A program made the translations under genes and the position numbers. A model generated the notes under the pieces. That model had not been told where the DNA came from and did no database searches. It saw only the letters and a program-made list of their open reading frames with translations. A stretch of DNA of 64,000 nt from Strigamia acuminata (lineage: Eukaryota; Arthropoda; Chilopoda; Geophilomorpha; Linotaeniidae): assembly GCA_949358305.1 (NCBI GenBank), contig OX442315.1, positions 11,434,427 through 11,498,426 on the forward strand, given 5' to 3'. The stretch's first letter is position 1; each line of letters opens with the position of its first letter. Shown here piece after piece: positions 36,690 to 48,379 of the stretch.

Positions 36690-37684
36690 TGTCGCGCTCA
36701 ACTCGGTCTGTCGCTGATACGTGGTATGAGTCACTCTCTAATCTCGCAATACCGCTCTAATCAAGCGGTTACCCAAAGAATGTGAAACGGCAAACAATGT
36801 AAAAGGTAAATATAATAAATGTATTTATTATACGGGAATGTACAGGTAAAAGGTATAAAATATGTAAAGGAATAAGGGTAAAAGGTAAGGTGTGTGAAGT
36901 TGGCGGGAAACTGGTCGAGGTCGTCCTTTGTTGGTGCTCTGGATCCAAGATGGCGTCCGCGTGGCAACGTGGTGTCGTCTTGGGCCGGCGTGGCAATGAA
37001 TGGCGTCCTCGTCTCACGTTTCTCGTTCGGTCCTTCGGGCTCACGCTGGTCGGGCGCGAGTGAATGCCTAAAAGGTCTTACTTCTGGTCTGTTGTCTAGG
37101 TTTAGGGTTTTGTTTAGGTGTCCGGCGATCACACAGCGGCGGACGCTTGGTGGTTCCCGGCGATACACACAGCGGCGGGAACGCTCGTCGTGGTTACTGC
37201 AATTTAGGCTTGTGCGACCGTTTGTCTGCACAACTCGCTAAATTGGAGTAGGTTTACTATTTCTAGCTGGCTTGCTAAAATAGTGTGGTAATCTTGTTTC
37301 GCAGGTTACTCTGCGGAGGTTAACACAAATCAATCGTACTCACGTTGGAAGTCCCTTGTCCTAGGTCACTCCTGAAGTCTTTGTACTTAGGCTTGATCGT
37401 TTTAGGACGTTTGGCTTTTACGTGTATCTTGGTTGATTTTTGTGTTGGTTCTGCCCGCTCAGTGCAAGGCAAATTCCTTTGCACAAAGCGGGGGGTGACA
37501 GGTGACTAAAGCCACCCAATGGTGGAGAAGACGAATCTCCTCCACTCCCCCAGGGCAGACGCCCGTCCATTGACTGGATGTCAATGCTCTGAGGGAAGGG
37601 AGGCGCGCGTGCGACTCCCCCTCTTTACCCGTATGTAGGCCACGAGAGAAACTCTTCGTGCCCCACCCCAGTCGGGTCACCACA
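36690..37684 (-). repeat. 3' LTR of Ty3/gypsy element, 995 bp
   Basis: On the minus strand it starts TGTGGTGACCCGACTGGGG and ends GTTGAGCGCGACA, a TG...CA pair. The lower flank is AACT (36686-36689). The solo LTR at 48380-49373 has AACT on both sides, and copy C lacks the insert (GAAAACTGATCATG), which fixes the boundaries and a 4-bp target duplication. It differs from the solo LTR at only a few positions. Confidence 0.92.
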
Positions 37685-37696
37685 CGTCCCCCTCCC
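37685..37696 (-). other. Polypurine tract of the gypsy element
   Basis: On the minus strand GGGAGGGGGACG directly precedes the LTR start TGTGG. This is the expected primer site for plus-strand DNA synthesis and confirms that the LTR at 36690-37684 is the 3' one. Confidence 0.85.
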
Positions 37697-37723
37697 AGCT
37701 CTGACCGCGCGTGTTCGGAGCGA

Positions 37724-40700
37724 TCAATCCTTCTTGCTGGGACCCGACGCTGGATCCATCGCCTGGGCGAAACTCACTCCAGGAACGGGCGGCTCAGCGC
37801 CGGGCGGCACAACGCCGGGCGGCAAAACCAGATCTCCAACCAAGGCTGAAGACTGGTCGCGGGGGTCCTCGTGCTCGGAAATAAAGCACAATTCGTGGCC
37901 GCCGGCTGGCTCGTACGGGGCACGTCTCCTCTCATGCAGCCAAACCCGCGGAATGAACGCCGAAAACCCGGAATTGGTGTGCCGGATCGCGTTCGCCTCC
38001 GCGGCCGTTCGAGGCGCACGGTGGGCCCTCAGCAAACGCTGATGGAGGATCAAATCGGTGGTCTGGCGCACCTGGTTGTGTAGCCAAACAAATACCGATT
38101 TCCCTTTGTCTCTCTGCGCGAGGATGAATTTTCGCGTCGCACAGCTTTTCATAATAGTTTGTCTGAGGCTTCGCCGCTTTCGCTGGCTTGGCGCTCTTCG
38201 AAACTACCGCTTGCTGGACAGTCTCTTCCCGCGCTTGTTGGGCTGCGGGAGGCGTCAGGCTCTGGCGAGCGGCGGACATCGTTGGTGGCGTCCGACATAA
38301 CAAGCGTCTGGGCTTACCCGCCACATCTGATAGGACGGGTGTCTGTGGTGTCGCCGCTGGTGGCATCGGTGGCGGCGGCGGTGGTGGAGTTGGGGCTCCA
38401 CGTGAAGCAGTTGAAGAGGCGGTGTCGCTCTCCATCGGCTCTTCACTCGTGACCATCATTGCGTGTGACTGCGCTGATGGTGTTGGCTCCCACGTGGTAA
38501 CGGCGTGGCGGAAGGCCATGCTCCGCAACTTATACCCCTCCCATTCGGGGTTCACCACGTCCCGGGTCAGCTCGAAGCGAGTCATCGCCGGGTTGGGGAG
38601 AATGGCGCTCCATTCCCCAACGAGTGCGCGAGGTATCTGCACACCCTCTCTGTCTACTACGGACCAACAGGCCATCGCCTGTCGTCCGACCCCAAAGAGC
38701 GAGGGGGTCAATAACTGGACCATGATTTTTGTCAAAGCCAGCTATAGACTGCGCCGATTTACAGGGTTGCTGCGATCAGGATCTGCAGCGAACGCACGCG
38801 AGTGGTGTTGCATCATCGAGATCCCCCACTCGATAAAATGACGCTGCGTGACGTCGGCGCCCTGCAAAGCAGCGGCGGCGGCTCTCGGGTCCTCCATCAC
38901 AAACGAGAAGGCTAAGAGCTCTTCAATCGATGGATTGGCTGCTTCTCGCGCTAGCCTCGCGTTTTCATCACGCTGTTCATACCACATCGCTGTGCGGTCG
39001 TGTCTCGCCGAGCTCGGGTAATATTCTCCGAATCGGGCGTTATGGCATTCCCGCGCAATACTCAGGTGCACGGGCAACATCACAGAGTCGTCGACGGTCG
39101 GGTTCGGCGTGACACTCGAATCCGGCGGCGTCGGCGGCGGCGGGGGCTGCGTCGGCGGCGGCAGCAGCTGCGTCGGCGGCGGCAGCGTCAGGGACTGCTG
39201 TGCCGGCAGTGGTTGCGACGTCGATGGCTGCGTCGGCAACAGCAACGTCAAAGACTGTTGTGCTGGCGGTGGCAGCGTCGCTTGCACTCCAGTCGGCGTG
39301 ACTTGGAGTGCCGGGAGCTGGCTTACAGAACTCGTCGGTGGAACGACGGCCGTAGGTGCGTTTTCTACACGCGGTCGCGAATTGACATATTCGCTTAACC
39401 ACCGTGCCACCTCGTGTGGGATCACGGTACCATCCTCGACGATGCCCATCTTGCGGGCGAACTGCATCGCGGGGTCGAAACGCGACAATTTCTTGCGTTT
39501 CATCTGAGTGATGATCTCGCGAAGGTCCCGCGTGTCTGGCGCTAGGACTCGACGCTCCCCGGAAGATCTGCCACTCGACTTCGATCGTGCTTCTCTCGCC
39601 TCCTTCGCTTCTATTGCTTTGAGAGCGTGTTCGGGAAGGGGAATTCCCCGCGCCTCGCAGCGAGCGAAATACCGCTCTTTGCGGTCTTGTTTCCGCTGCT
39701 CACGATGAGTCAGCGGGCGTCTGCCGGCACGGGGACGAGAGACTCGCTCTTCGTCACCCGAAATCCAGACTTCTCGAGTCTCTTTACCGTCTTTCATCTG
39801 ACGGTTGACAAACACCCTTGGTCTGGTGTAATTCGCGGAGTCGCGCGGTGGCTGCGCTGACGTTCCCGCTCCATCGTTTACGGTCGAGTGCCTTTCGACG
39901 CACTGTTTCTTCGACCGGCCCGGGGAGCGCGATTCGCTGCCCCCGGTTCCCTTGGAGCGCTTGCGCTTCCTTGGGAAATTATATTTGGGGCCGAGAATTC
40001 CCAAATAATGTAACTGCCACATTTCGGCTTGTGACGTGAGAATCCCCATTCTCGGTCGCCACTGTGGCGTAACTTCTCCCTGCCGAATCTGCTCGCACCA
40101 CAGGTGTATATCGGCGGTGCTCATTCCGTCGTCTTGCAAAATCCGCTCTGCAACCGCCGGCGCAGTGTCAATTAGCTGCTGGCGGTAGTGTTGATACACT
40201 TCTTCGCGGGCCTCCTCGGTCTCGGCCGCTTGCCACGCGAACAACACATGCTCCTCCACTGGCCTGCCGGAGTATTGGCTCGACAGGGCCGAGTGGAAGA
40301 TTGGTGACTTCGGGTCATCGCTGCGAGCGAGCTCTGTAGTGACAACTGCTCGAACCGACTCCGGAAACGCGTCCAGGAGTGTACAGTCGTTAACCCAACG
40401 CTTGGCGAGGGCGCGCGAAAATAATACGCGCAGGCGGTATGGCTTTGCATCTTCGCCAAAGCAGCGGCGCAGAAAATCGGGCAGTACGCCTCGATAAATG
40501 CCCGCTCGCACTATGCATGCGAGGCTGAGCGCTCCCCACGTGTTTCGGAGCTCCATCTGTAATGATGGAAACAAAATAATTAATAAAATCGCCAATAACA
40601 CGGAGATAAATAGGGGGTGGGCTCGAGGAACGTCGCTGAAACGTGCGGCCGTTCGTCGAGTCCTATTCCTGTTCATTGATTCGTCCTTGTCAGGAAGAAA

Positions 40701-40742
40701 GAGTCTTCTTGGCACATCTGGCTCACGTCCAATGATAGCCAC
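37724..40742 (-). pseudogene. Third coding region of the gypsy element, unknown function, interrupted
   Basis: A 666-codon frame (40742-38742) ends at TAG. The same frame continues at once for another 267 codons (to 37932), and near 38150 the coding character shifts to another frame that runs to 37724, so one long protein of about 1,000 residues seems to have been broken by one stop and one frameshift. Visible features: a hydrophobic segment near residues 43-60 (ISVLLAILLIILFPSL), a basic stretch (PRKRKRSKG) near 255, a Lys/Arg/Glu-rich middle, and a Pro/Gln-rich tract near 500-560. It is downstream of pol, where env lies in errantiviruses, but the hydrophobic segment is N-terminal and no envelope signature is visible. 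I do not recognise the family. Confidence 0.6.
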
Positions 40743-41908
40743 GAGACGGAATCAGGCATCTTAATCCGGAAATTCTCTTCGGATTATTTAATATTTAAAA
40801 TTAATGTGTAATAAATTAAATAAACTCGCGAAATCGTTCGTGAAAATTCCAAATGACATTTTTAGAACATGTAAATAAATGTTCTTGTCGTACAAATAAA
40901 TTTATCTAATAATAACTCCAAAATTCGGAGTTAAAGTCGAGTTAAAAACGAATCTAAAATAAATTTGTGTCATCGGAAAAATTCGCAAATAAAATAACGA
41001 ATAAAAATAGAAAACAACGTTCTATAAATTATTCCAAAATCTACCCAATAAATTAGTCCCATTCCTGGGAATATAAAAAGAAAGCTCGTTTCCTTTGTCT
41101 CGTTCGTGTCAATTGTCGTGAGTCATTTTCAAGGAGCGAGGCGACATTAAGTCTGCGATCGCGTCCTTGAAAACAAACAATAAGGAGAAAATACAATCGC
41201 TTGCGCAATCGTGGATATTAGTATAATAATTATACACTATTTCGAACGCAGAGCGTTCATGTCAAGTATTAGTCAAGTGTATCTTTAATTCAACCGCACG
41301 GAGCTAAATCTCGTGCGGCGATGCCGACTACTACCTGATCGGGTGGAACCACGTTAACGTCCTGGTCCCAATTTTCGTTTGCATTCTGCTCGATTTCAAG
41401 CATTTCCTCGTCCCCTCCTTCCTCAGCCATCGTGAGGATTGCGCGTTCAGTCAGACCACGATAAAAAAACTTAAAACTCCTCGTAAAATGGATCAAAAAC
41501 TCGGTTAAAAATAAACTCGATGTGTATCACGTGCGGACGACGATCAGCTGATTTAGCGGAAGTCCGGGTGAAAACGAGGCTATCGTGGTGGGTTCTGGGT
41601 AATTTTACTCCAGAACCAGGTGTTTATGACTTGTGCGCAGCAGCCCGTGCGCATGTTACGCTACGGGGCTCCTTTGTTTCTACACCCGTGCGCGATCGCT
41701 GCTACGGGGTCTTTTGCACGCGGTATCCGACCCGTGCCGATAATTTTGCTACGGGTCCCGCGTTTCCACGCCATCTTGTGACGTGAATTCGACCGATATC
41801 CGCTTTGTTGGACTTAGCGAAATTTTCAGAGTCTCGGATTTTGATGGCTAGCGCTGTCGATCGGTTATTTTTTTTGTTTTCAGCGTCGCCATCGACTCGT
41901 AACGTTTT
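40743..41908 (-). other. Spacer between pol and the third coding region
   Basis: About 1.17 kb inside the retroelement. It contains a 68-codon acidic frame (41496-41290, includes EEGGDEEMLEIEQNANENWD) that could be a small exon or leader. The 40760-41280 part is AT-rich, unlike the rest of the element. No known domain. Whether the third coding region is expressed by splicing or a separate promoter is not visible. Confidence 0.4.
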
Positions 41909-44900
41909 CTACTCCTTTCCTACGACCTTTCCGTCTTTTATAAACGGATTACTTCTACGGGGCCGCAGGTGATGGGCTAAGACAGGTACGATATTTTTTG
42001 TTGTTTTTTGTGTCTGTACCTCCTCATGTGTATTTCTTTTTTTATCCGTGTTTTTTGTGTTTGTTTCAGGAGTTTCTCCTGTTTCCCCCCCGACCAAAAT
42101 TGGATCCGGAACGGATTCAACTATCTCGTTTACAGGAGGTGAAGGGGCGTCGAAATACTCCTCGTTGTCACTTGGCGGTGCTTTTTCCGACTCGCCAGCG
42201 AACATATCGACGATTTGGCCGTCAGTTTTAGACTTGACTTGGCCTTTGGCCCACATTTCTTGCGGGAATTCCGGAATGTACGGAGTTAACTCTCGTACTT
42301 GTATCGATTTATGCTCGGTATTGTCCTCGAGCTTACGTAATTTATACGCGTTACCGCCATGCTTGTCGATGATCACATACGGACCGTCTCTTTTGTCGGC
42401 CAAGCTGGCGGTGATTCCTCTCGCTGCATTTGAGAGGATGTGTGTGTCCTTCCACACTAAGTCATTGATCTCGAAATTCACAAATTTTCTACCGCTTTTA
42501 TCTTCTAAAATGCGGTCGCGCATGTTAAAAATGTGCGCCATCATATGCTTGTATGTGCTCGAAATTGTTTGTTCCAATTTATACACGTACTCATGTGGTT
42601 TCTCAGGGTCCACCACATTTACCGACTCTGCCACTCGTGGGTCCCAAGGCACTCGTAGCTCCCGGGCGAAGTTGAGGTAGGCCGGAGAAAAATCTCTCGT
42701 CCTCGAGACTGTTGTTCGTATGCTGAACGCGATCTCCCTCAAGTATTCATCCCACCTATTGTGGATGTCAGTGAATATACTTAATGCATATTTGATATCC
42801 CTGTTGAGTCGCTCAACGGGATTTGTTCTGGGATTGTAGGTCGAAGTATGTGACGCCACAATCCCGAATTTCTCACAAAACTTACCCCAAATTTTCGAGA
42901 TAAATTGGGGTCCGTTATCGGATATTATTTTACGTGGAAATCCGTAACGTAACGCTACGTCGTAGATACATTCAACGATTTTCTCTGCTGAAGGTCTAGC
43001 GACGGCGTACAACTCGGGCCAACGAGTTGCTACGTCCATTATAACGATAATGTACGCATTTTTATTTCCCGTAACGGGTTTTGGGCCCATCACATCGACA
43101 CTTAAACAATCAAAAGGTGCGTAAGGCCCTAAGAAAATAGTTTCGAATGGTGATTTACTCCTCGGCTTGCACGCTTGACATCGCTGACATTGGTGGACAA
43201 AAAGAGCAATATCTTTTTTCATCCCTGTCCAGTGAAAAAGCTGTGTAGCACGATAGAGTGTTCTGCTTACTCCCGCATGGCTCGCAAGCGGGTGCCCGTG
43301 TAACAACCACAGCACGCGACCGATTAAGGAAGCAGGTATTACTACCTTTACTGCGGTGTCCGATTCACTCAAGTCATCTTGGTGATTTGGGTGATGTTTC
43401 ACCAAAAGGCCGTCATCCAATAGGTAATCTATGGATTCGTGTGCATAACGACGCTTCTGCCTTCTGGTTAAGTTGGGCGGATATTTTCCTGTCAGTACGA
43501 ACTTAGCTCTATCCTGACATTTCTTGTCCAATTTTTGTTGCACAATTATTTCCTCCCTTGTCGGGGGATTGCTTCGCATTTGCTTGCCGACATGAGCGTG
43601 GAAGGCGCTTAGAAGCGGGTCATTTATTCTCCGCTCTAGCTTAAATTCCTTCTTTGCATTTGGGTAATTGTCAGCAGCTGGTTGGTATAACCGCGTCCAA
43701 AATCCACAGAATTTTACATCTGCCGGAGACGCGGTAGGAATTTCATTCATTTTCCTTAAATCCCAACGGTGACAACTCGTCGGGCAGTAAATGATGCGGG
43801 AATCATCCTCGCCATCATCGTCAGCGTCGATAGGATCTGACACTGGTGCCCGTGACAGAGCATCAGCCACGACGTTATATTTGCCGGGCTTGTATTGAAT
43901 GGTCAAGTCGCATGCCATCAGTTCTAACTGCCATCTGGCTAGTCGACCGGCTGGCTCCTTTAATTTCATCAGCCATTGTAACGCTTGATGATCTGTGTGG
44001 ACTACAAATTTGGTATATTCGAGATAATCTCTGAATTTCCTTATGGCCCACACAACGGCCAAACACTCCAACTCTGTGGCGTTGTAATTTTTTTCAGCGC
44101 CTTGGAGTTTGCGACTTATAAACATGCACGGCAGGTCTTGTTCGACTCCGTCGCGCACGTGTGTTTGGAGCAACGCCGCTCCTAACCCAACTCTGCTGGC
44201 GTCCGTATGTAATATGAACGGCCTGTTTAAGTCGGGTAGAGGCATTACGCCGACTTCCGTCAGCATCCTCTTTATCGCATTAAATGCGATGTTGCACTCA
44301 TTTGACCAAACAAATTCGTTTTCATTCTTCAGGAGGTCGGTAACTGGGGCTGCCACTTCAGCTAGACCCGGTAGCAACCTGCCGAAGAAGTTTATCATTC
44401 CCATAAACCGTTGGACACCTTTAACGTCCTCGGGTGGTGGGAAACGATCAATCGCATCGATTTTTTCGGGGCCAATAGCTAAACCATTGACTCCAATGCG
44501 ATAACCCAGGAAGGCAAGCTCCTTTCGACAGAACTTGCTCTTGCCCGGGTGAACGTGTAACCCAGCTTTTGCCAGCCGGGTGAGCACTTGGTCGATGTGC
44601 TCAATGTGCTCTTCAAATGTTTTTGAGGCGATGACAATGTCATCTAAGTATGCTCACACAAACTGATGCAATATATCACCCAATACGCTCTCGATTAGTC
44701 TCTGAAAGGTACTGGGAGCATTCACTAAGCCAAACGGCATGACGTTGAACATCAACCGTCCAATTGGCGAGTAAAATGCTGTTTTTAGCTTATCTTCTGG
44801 CCTCATCTCAACTTGCCAGTATCCCTTCGACAGATCCATCGTCGTAACCCAAGAAAAGGGGCTAAGCTCTCTCAAAATGGATTCGATAGACGGCATCTGT

Positions 44901-45982
44901 ATGGGATCTATCTCTGTCACCGCGTTTAATGGGCGGTAATCAATGCATAGGCGTGGGTCCGAGCCCGGGCGCATCACGAGCACAACTCGCGTCGCGTATT
45001 CTCCCTGGGCCTCGGAGACAATGCCACTGTCTAGCATTTCTTGGCACATTTTTTGCACTATTTCACGTTTTTGCGGGTTCATTCCCTTATACGCAACTCG
45101 TATAGGTTTATTATCCGTCAATTTAATTTCGTGAATAGCCCTATTCGTTCGGCCCGGTTTTTTCGACAGGATCCCCTCATATTTAAGTAGGACCCTTCGT
45201 AGGGCTGCCGCTTCGTTTAATTCTAAAGCGGCGTCGGCGACAAGCGTTTCCACTACATTGTCCCGTTGCAATTCTGCTACGAATGCTTTAAAATCGTAGT
45301 CTTGAACGAATTTCTTTAGGCCTTTCTCCCACTGTGTCTTGTCGGCCGCTTCTTTAATAAGAGCTGGTGGCACGACAATTGCGGGTCTTTCTCTATCATT
45401 TCTGATATAATTCCAAGATTTCGTTATTAGATTTGGTTGTATTTCCATTGACGCCATGAGGTCTAAGCCCAACAGAAAAATTCTGTCGCATGTGGGCAGG
45501 ACCAGGAAAGGGTGTTGTTCTACCCCTCCGAGCCACTCCATGGTCAATAATATAACTCCTTTTGGACGCGCCATTCCGTTGGCGGTTTTTAGACGTACAT
45601 TTTTATTAACGCCTTTTATCTTATCGGTGAGACCCAATGATGCTACTATGTCTTCGGAAACGAACGAGCGATCTGCTCCCGAGTCTAATAGTCCCATAAT
45701 TTTTTCGCGTTCTATTGTCATGGGCAGCATACATAGGCGGCTGGTGTATTCGACCGCTACGTTGCACATGAAAACACGAAATTCTTCTGTGTCTTCGTTG
45801 ACTACTTGAGGTAATTCTTCAAGCAGTAGGTTCGGTTCTTCCACCTCAGCCTCAGCGTTTGCGGTAATTACCTGCAAAGCGTTGTTGGCCCTGTCTTGAA
45901 TTTGGGCGTTAGCTATGTCACTACCCATTTCTTTGACTGGTGGCGGCTTATCGAACCCTTTGTTAAACCCCTTCTTCTTCAT
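41909..45982 (-). pseudogene. pol: Ty3/gypsy pol polyprotein with one in-frame TGA
   Basis: Domains in order from 45982: aspartic protease (LLDSGADRSFV), reverse transcriptase (LCIDYRPLN, MPFGLVNAPSTFQ, then AYLDDI), RNase H (ILHTDASRVGLG, VVHTDHQALQWL), integrase zinc finger (H.H...C..C within HGHPLASHAG to CQRCQACKP), and integrase core with D, D and E (SVDVMG, IISDNGPQFIS, NPVERLNRD). The order RT-RNaseH-IN defines Ty3/gypsy. At 44654-44656 a TGA interrupts the frame just before the catalytic YLDD; the frame is otherwise open on both sides. It would abolish polymerase unless read through. The base composition is more GC-rich than the flanking DNA. Confidence 0.92.
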
Positions 45983-46005
45983 GAATGGCGCAGACGGTCG
46001 AGAAG

Positions 46006-47073
46006 TTATTTCTTCGCCGCCTGCGCTGACTCGTTTTTTGACTCGTTTTTTGCCATGGCGAGTTTAATCTCTGCCATCTGCTTCATTATCGCGTCAAACT
46101 TAGCGTCTTCTTTCGCTGTTCTTGGGCACTCATTGGAATAGTGACCCGGTTGGTTACACTTAAAACAACGAATATTTGATTTGTCTCTTGGGGCTTCAAT
46201 CGATTTCTTCTTTTCAGGGTCTGCTTTCGACGGTGGCGTGTAATTTTTTCGAAAATACTTTGGAATTCGGCCGGCATTTGGTTTTAACCTGGCGCGAAAT
46301 TCTTCTACCGCTCTATCTCGATGGATGAGATGTACTAGCGGTCCTTCCTCATCGCAACCCGTTGATAGAGTGTCGCGATAACTTCGTATTTCTTCGTCCG
46401 TCGAATAATCGTCTTTTTCTTCTTTTTCGTCTGATTTTCCGGCATCTTGTCCGGCTTCCTCCCCCTCCTTGACCTCCTCCAGTGTCGCTTGCATGGCTGA
46501 CGCTGTCGGTGCCTTTTTAGGGGCGGCCAAAGGGTTGGAAGGCAGCGTGGATGTCAGTTTATTTTTTATTTGTAAACCAACGCTAGCTTCCGCCAGCTCC
46601 ATTATACCGCTAAGATATTCAGTAGGGCGCATGATTTTGTCTGTCGCCCCATATCTTTCCGCACTCAACTTGAGACGGTTAGCGGTTGCTGCTTTCTCCG
46701 CTTCTGGTAAAGCGGAATAGTATCTCTTCTCGATATCTATCGTGTTCTCGAACAGGAAGGCGCTCATTTCTTCGTAGCTGCCTCCTGTCGGTGCCCTTTC
46801 TTCAAGTAGCACCCTTTGCGAGTATTCCGACAAACCGCCGAGAAAGAAAAGGTTGAATCCCGTGGCATGAAATTCCATCGGGGCCTTTTCGAACAACAAT
46901 CTGGCGCGAATGTCGTAATCCATTATGGTTTCACCAGGCATCTGGCGAAGACCTCGCATCTTTTGACTCACCTCTTCGGGTGTCTCGCCGTAGCGCAGGT
47001 CAAATCTCATTAAAAAGTCGTCCCAATTGACGCCTTTCAATCCTTGGTACCACTCACGTGCCGAGCCCGTCAT
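46006..47073 (-). CDS. gag: Ty3/gypsy gag, N-terminus missing
   Basis: 355 codons. The start (MTGSAREWYQGL) is a motif normally found well inside gypsy Gag, and the frame continues upstream of this ATG until the junction near 47085, so the N-terminal part is lost. A CCHC zinc knuckle CFKCNQPGHYSNEC is near the C-terminus, followed by a Lys-rich tail. Gag ends 24 bases before the pol frame begins, in a different frame. Confidence 0.85.
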   Translation of the reverse strand: MTGSAREWYQGLKGVNWDDFLMRFDLRYGETPEEVSQKMRGLRQMPGETIMDYDIRARLLFEKAPMEFHATGFNLFFLGGLSEYSQRVLLEERAPTGGSYEEMSAFLFENTIDIEKRYYSALPEAEKAATANRLKLSAERYGATDKIMRPTEYLSGIMELAEASVGLQIKNKLTSTLPSNPLAAPKKAPTASAMQATLEEVKEGEEAGQDAGKSDEKEEKDDYSTDEEIRSYRDTLSTGCDEEGPLVHLIHRDRAVEEFRARLKPNAGRIPKYFRKNYTPPSKADPEKKKSIEAPRDKSNIRCFKCNQPGHYSNECPRTAKEDAKFDAIMKQMAEIKLAMAKNESKNESAQAAKK

Positions 47074-47713
47074 CAGCTCGACAATAAATAAGGTTGAATG
47101 TAATCAACTAGGCTTATTTACACAAGTTGTTTTATTTCAATTTCAAAATGACACCAAACCAAGAATCGAAATAATCAAATACATACTACTGAAACATTCC
47201 TGCTCAGAATCGCACCTCACGCCCTCTAGTAGCAATTATAGTGCTTTATGCATTAGTGCAATATGACTCAAAATCGAAGAAATATCGACTACGGACACTT
47301 GCCACCTGACGCCCGACGTTTAAAGTTTTGGCAAAAAGGGGGAATCAGATGCCTGACACCTGACACCGGACAGTTAGTCCGGAATAGTCCAGGTGTTTAC
47401 TGTTTAGTCCATCCCCATGCAAACACGGTAGATGTTTAGTAATGCTAAAACTCCTTCTAGATCGGACATACTGCGCCTTTGATTTGCCACAGAGCAAATT
47501 TACGAGGTCCGATGCAAAATCCAAGTGTAGGGTCTTTGTGGATAAAATTATAAATTCAGAGGGAAGGGCCCCAAGAAGGGCTATGAAAAGAGCTCCCACA
47601 ACAAAGACCACTACCGAATTTATATATATTTATTTATTTAATCATTGAAAACACTCACAGATAAATACACGTAAGGAATATACAAGTATTTGGACTGGTT
47701 GGAAGCCCGAGCT

Positions 47714-48121
47714 TCAGTGAAGCGAAGAGTACAAAGTCCAAACAATCCAGTTTTCCACTACACTCGAACAGATTACTCGATAACCCAAGTGTTCCAATTT
47801 CGAGAAAAAGACGCCTGGCGTATCATCACTGTTGTTGGAAAATAAAAAAAAAATAAAAGGAAAATAAAAACTGGTATTGCAATTTGAATAAATTGTTACT
47901 CTTGGCCGCCGGCTACAGTATTGTTGCTCTTTCTAAGTGTCCTCAAGTTTTCCATTAATTTTGTAAAACGTGAGTCTGTATTGTTGTCAATTGTTGGCCG
48001 ACCCCAGTATCTTCCATCATGCTAAAGCAATAAACAAATTATAATGAAATTAAAATACTGCAATTAAATAGACGGGAAATTTTCTTACGTGCAGTTTACA
48101 GCGCATTAACAAATACGGCAT
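47714..48121 (-). CDS. GCHFR: GFRP copy E, near-identical to copy D
   Basis: Exons 48121-48089, 48021-47900 and 47828-47714. It differs from D by two substitutions in exon 2 (one silent in a glycine codon, one Ser to Arg change in the LST of D). It carries the same 15-base exon 3 deletion and the same C/F chimeric structure, so the D/E chimera formed before the copy was made. If the 35.4-49.4 kb duplication is an assembly artefact, D and E are alleles of one gene. Confidence 0.75.
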
Positions 48122-48216
48122 CTTAAACGTTAATACGTGGAACAGTCTGTTAAGAATAATGCTGTTCTTCTATTCTGTTACGAAAGTAGTTCGCCTATAT
48201 AGTGTGTACAATCACG

Positions 48217-48255
48217 GGGAAAATCCCATTCAGGGTTACTCTGCGCATGAGCCTG
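48217..48255 (-). promoter_or_regulatory. Conserved promoter block of GFRP copy E
   Basis: GGGAAAATCCC at 48217-48227 and CTGCGCATGAGCCTGCG, identical to copy D. Confidence 0.4.
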
Positions 48256-48379
48256 CGTGCATCTGCGCCACCCTGTGTCGGCACCCCGATGCTGGGACAT
48301 ACGCAAACCAATTATCATATTTACATGTCTTCACTTGTCTAGATAAGCGAAAATCGGAATTTAACCTTTGTGGAAAACT

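Noticed and set aside
36761-37241. 156- and 115-codon frames repeated at 48451-48931
   Set aside because: They lie wholly inside the LTRs, overlap in opposite directions, and lack any domain; chance frames in GC-richer DNA.
39109-39507. Gly/Ser/Cys-rich plus-strand frame resembling a keratin-associated protein
   Set aside because: It is the antisense of the Pro/Gln-rich tract of the gypsy third coding region.
37724-40742. Envelope gene of an errantivirus
   Set aside because: Position fits, but there is no signal peptide plus C-terminal anchor, furin site or cysteine pattern; the only hydrophobic segment is N-terminal.
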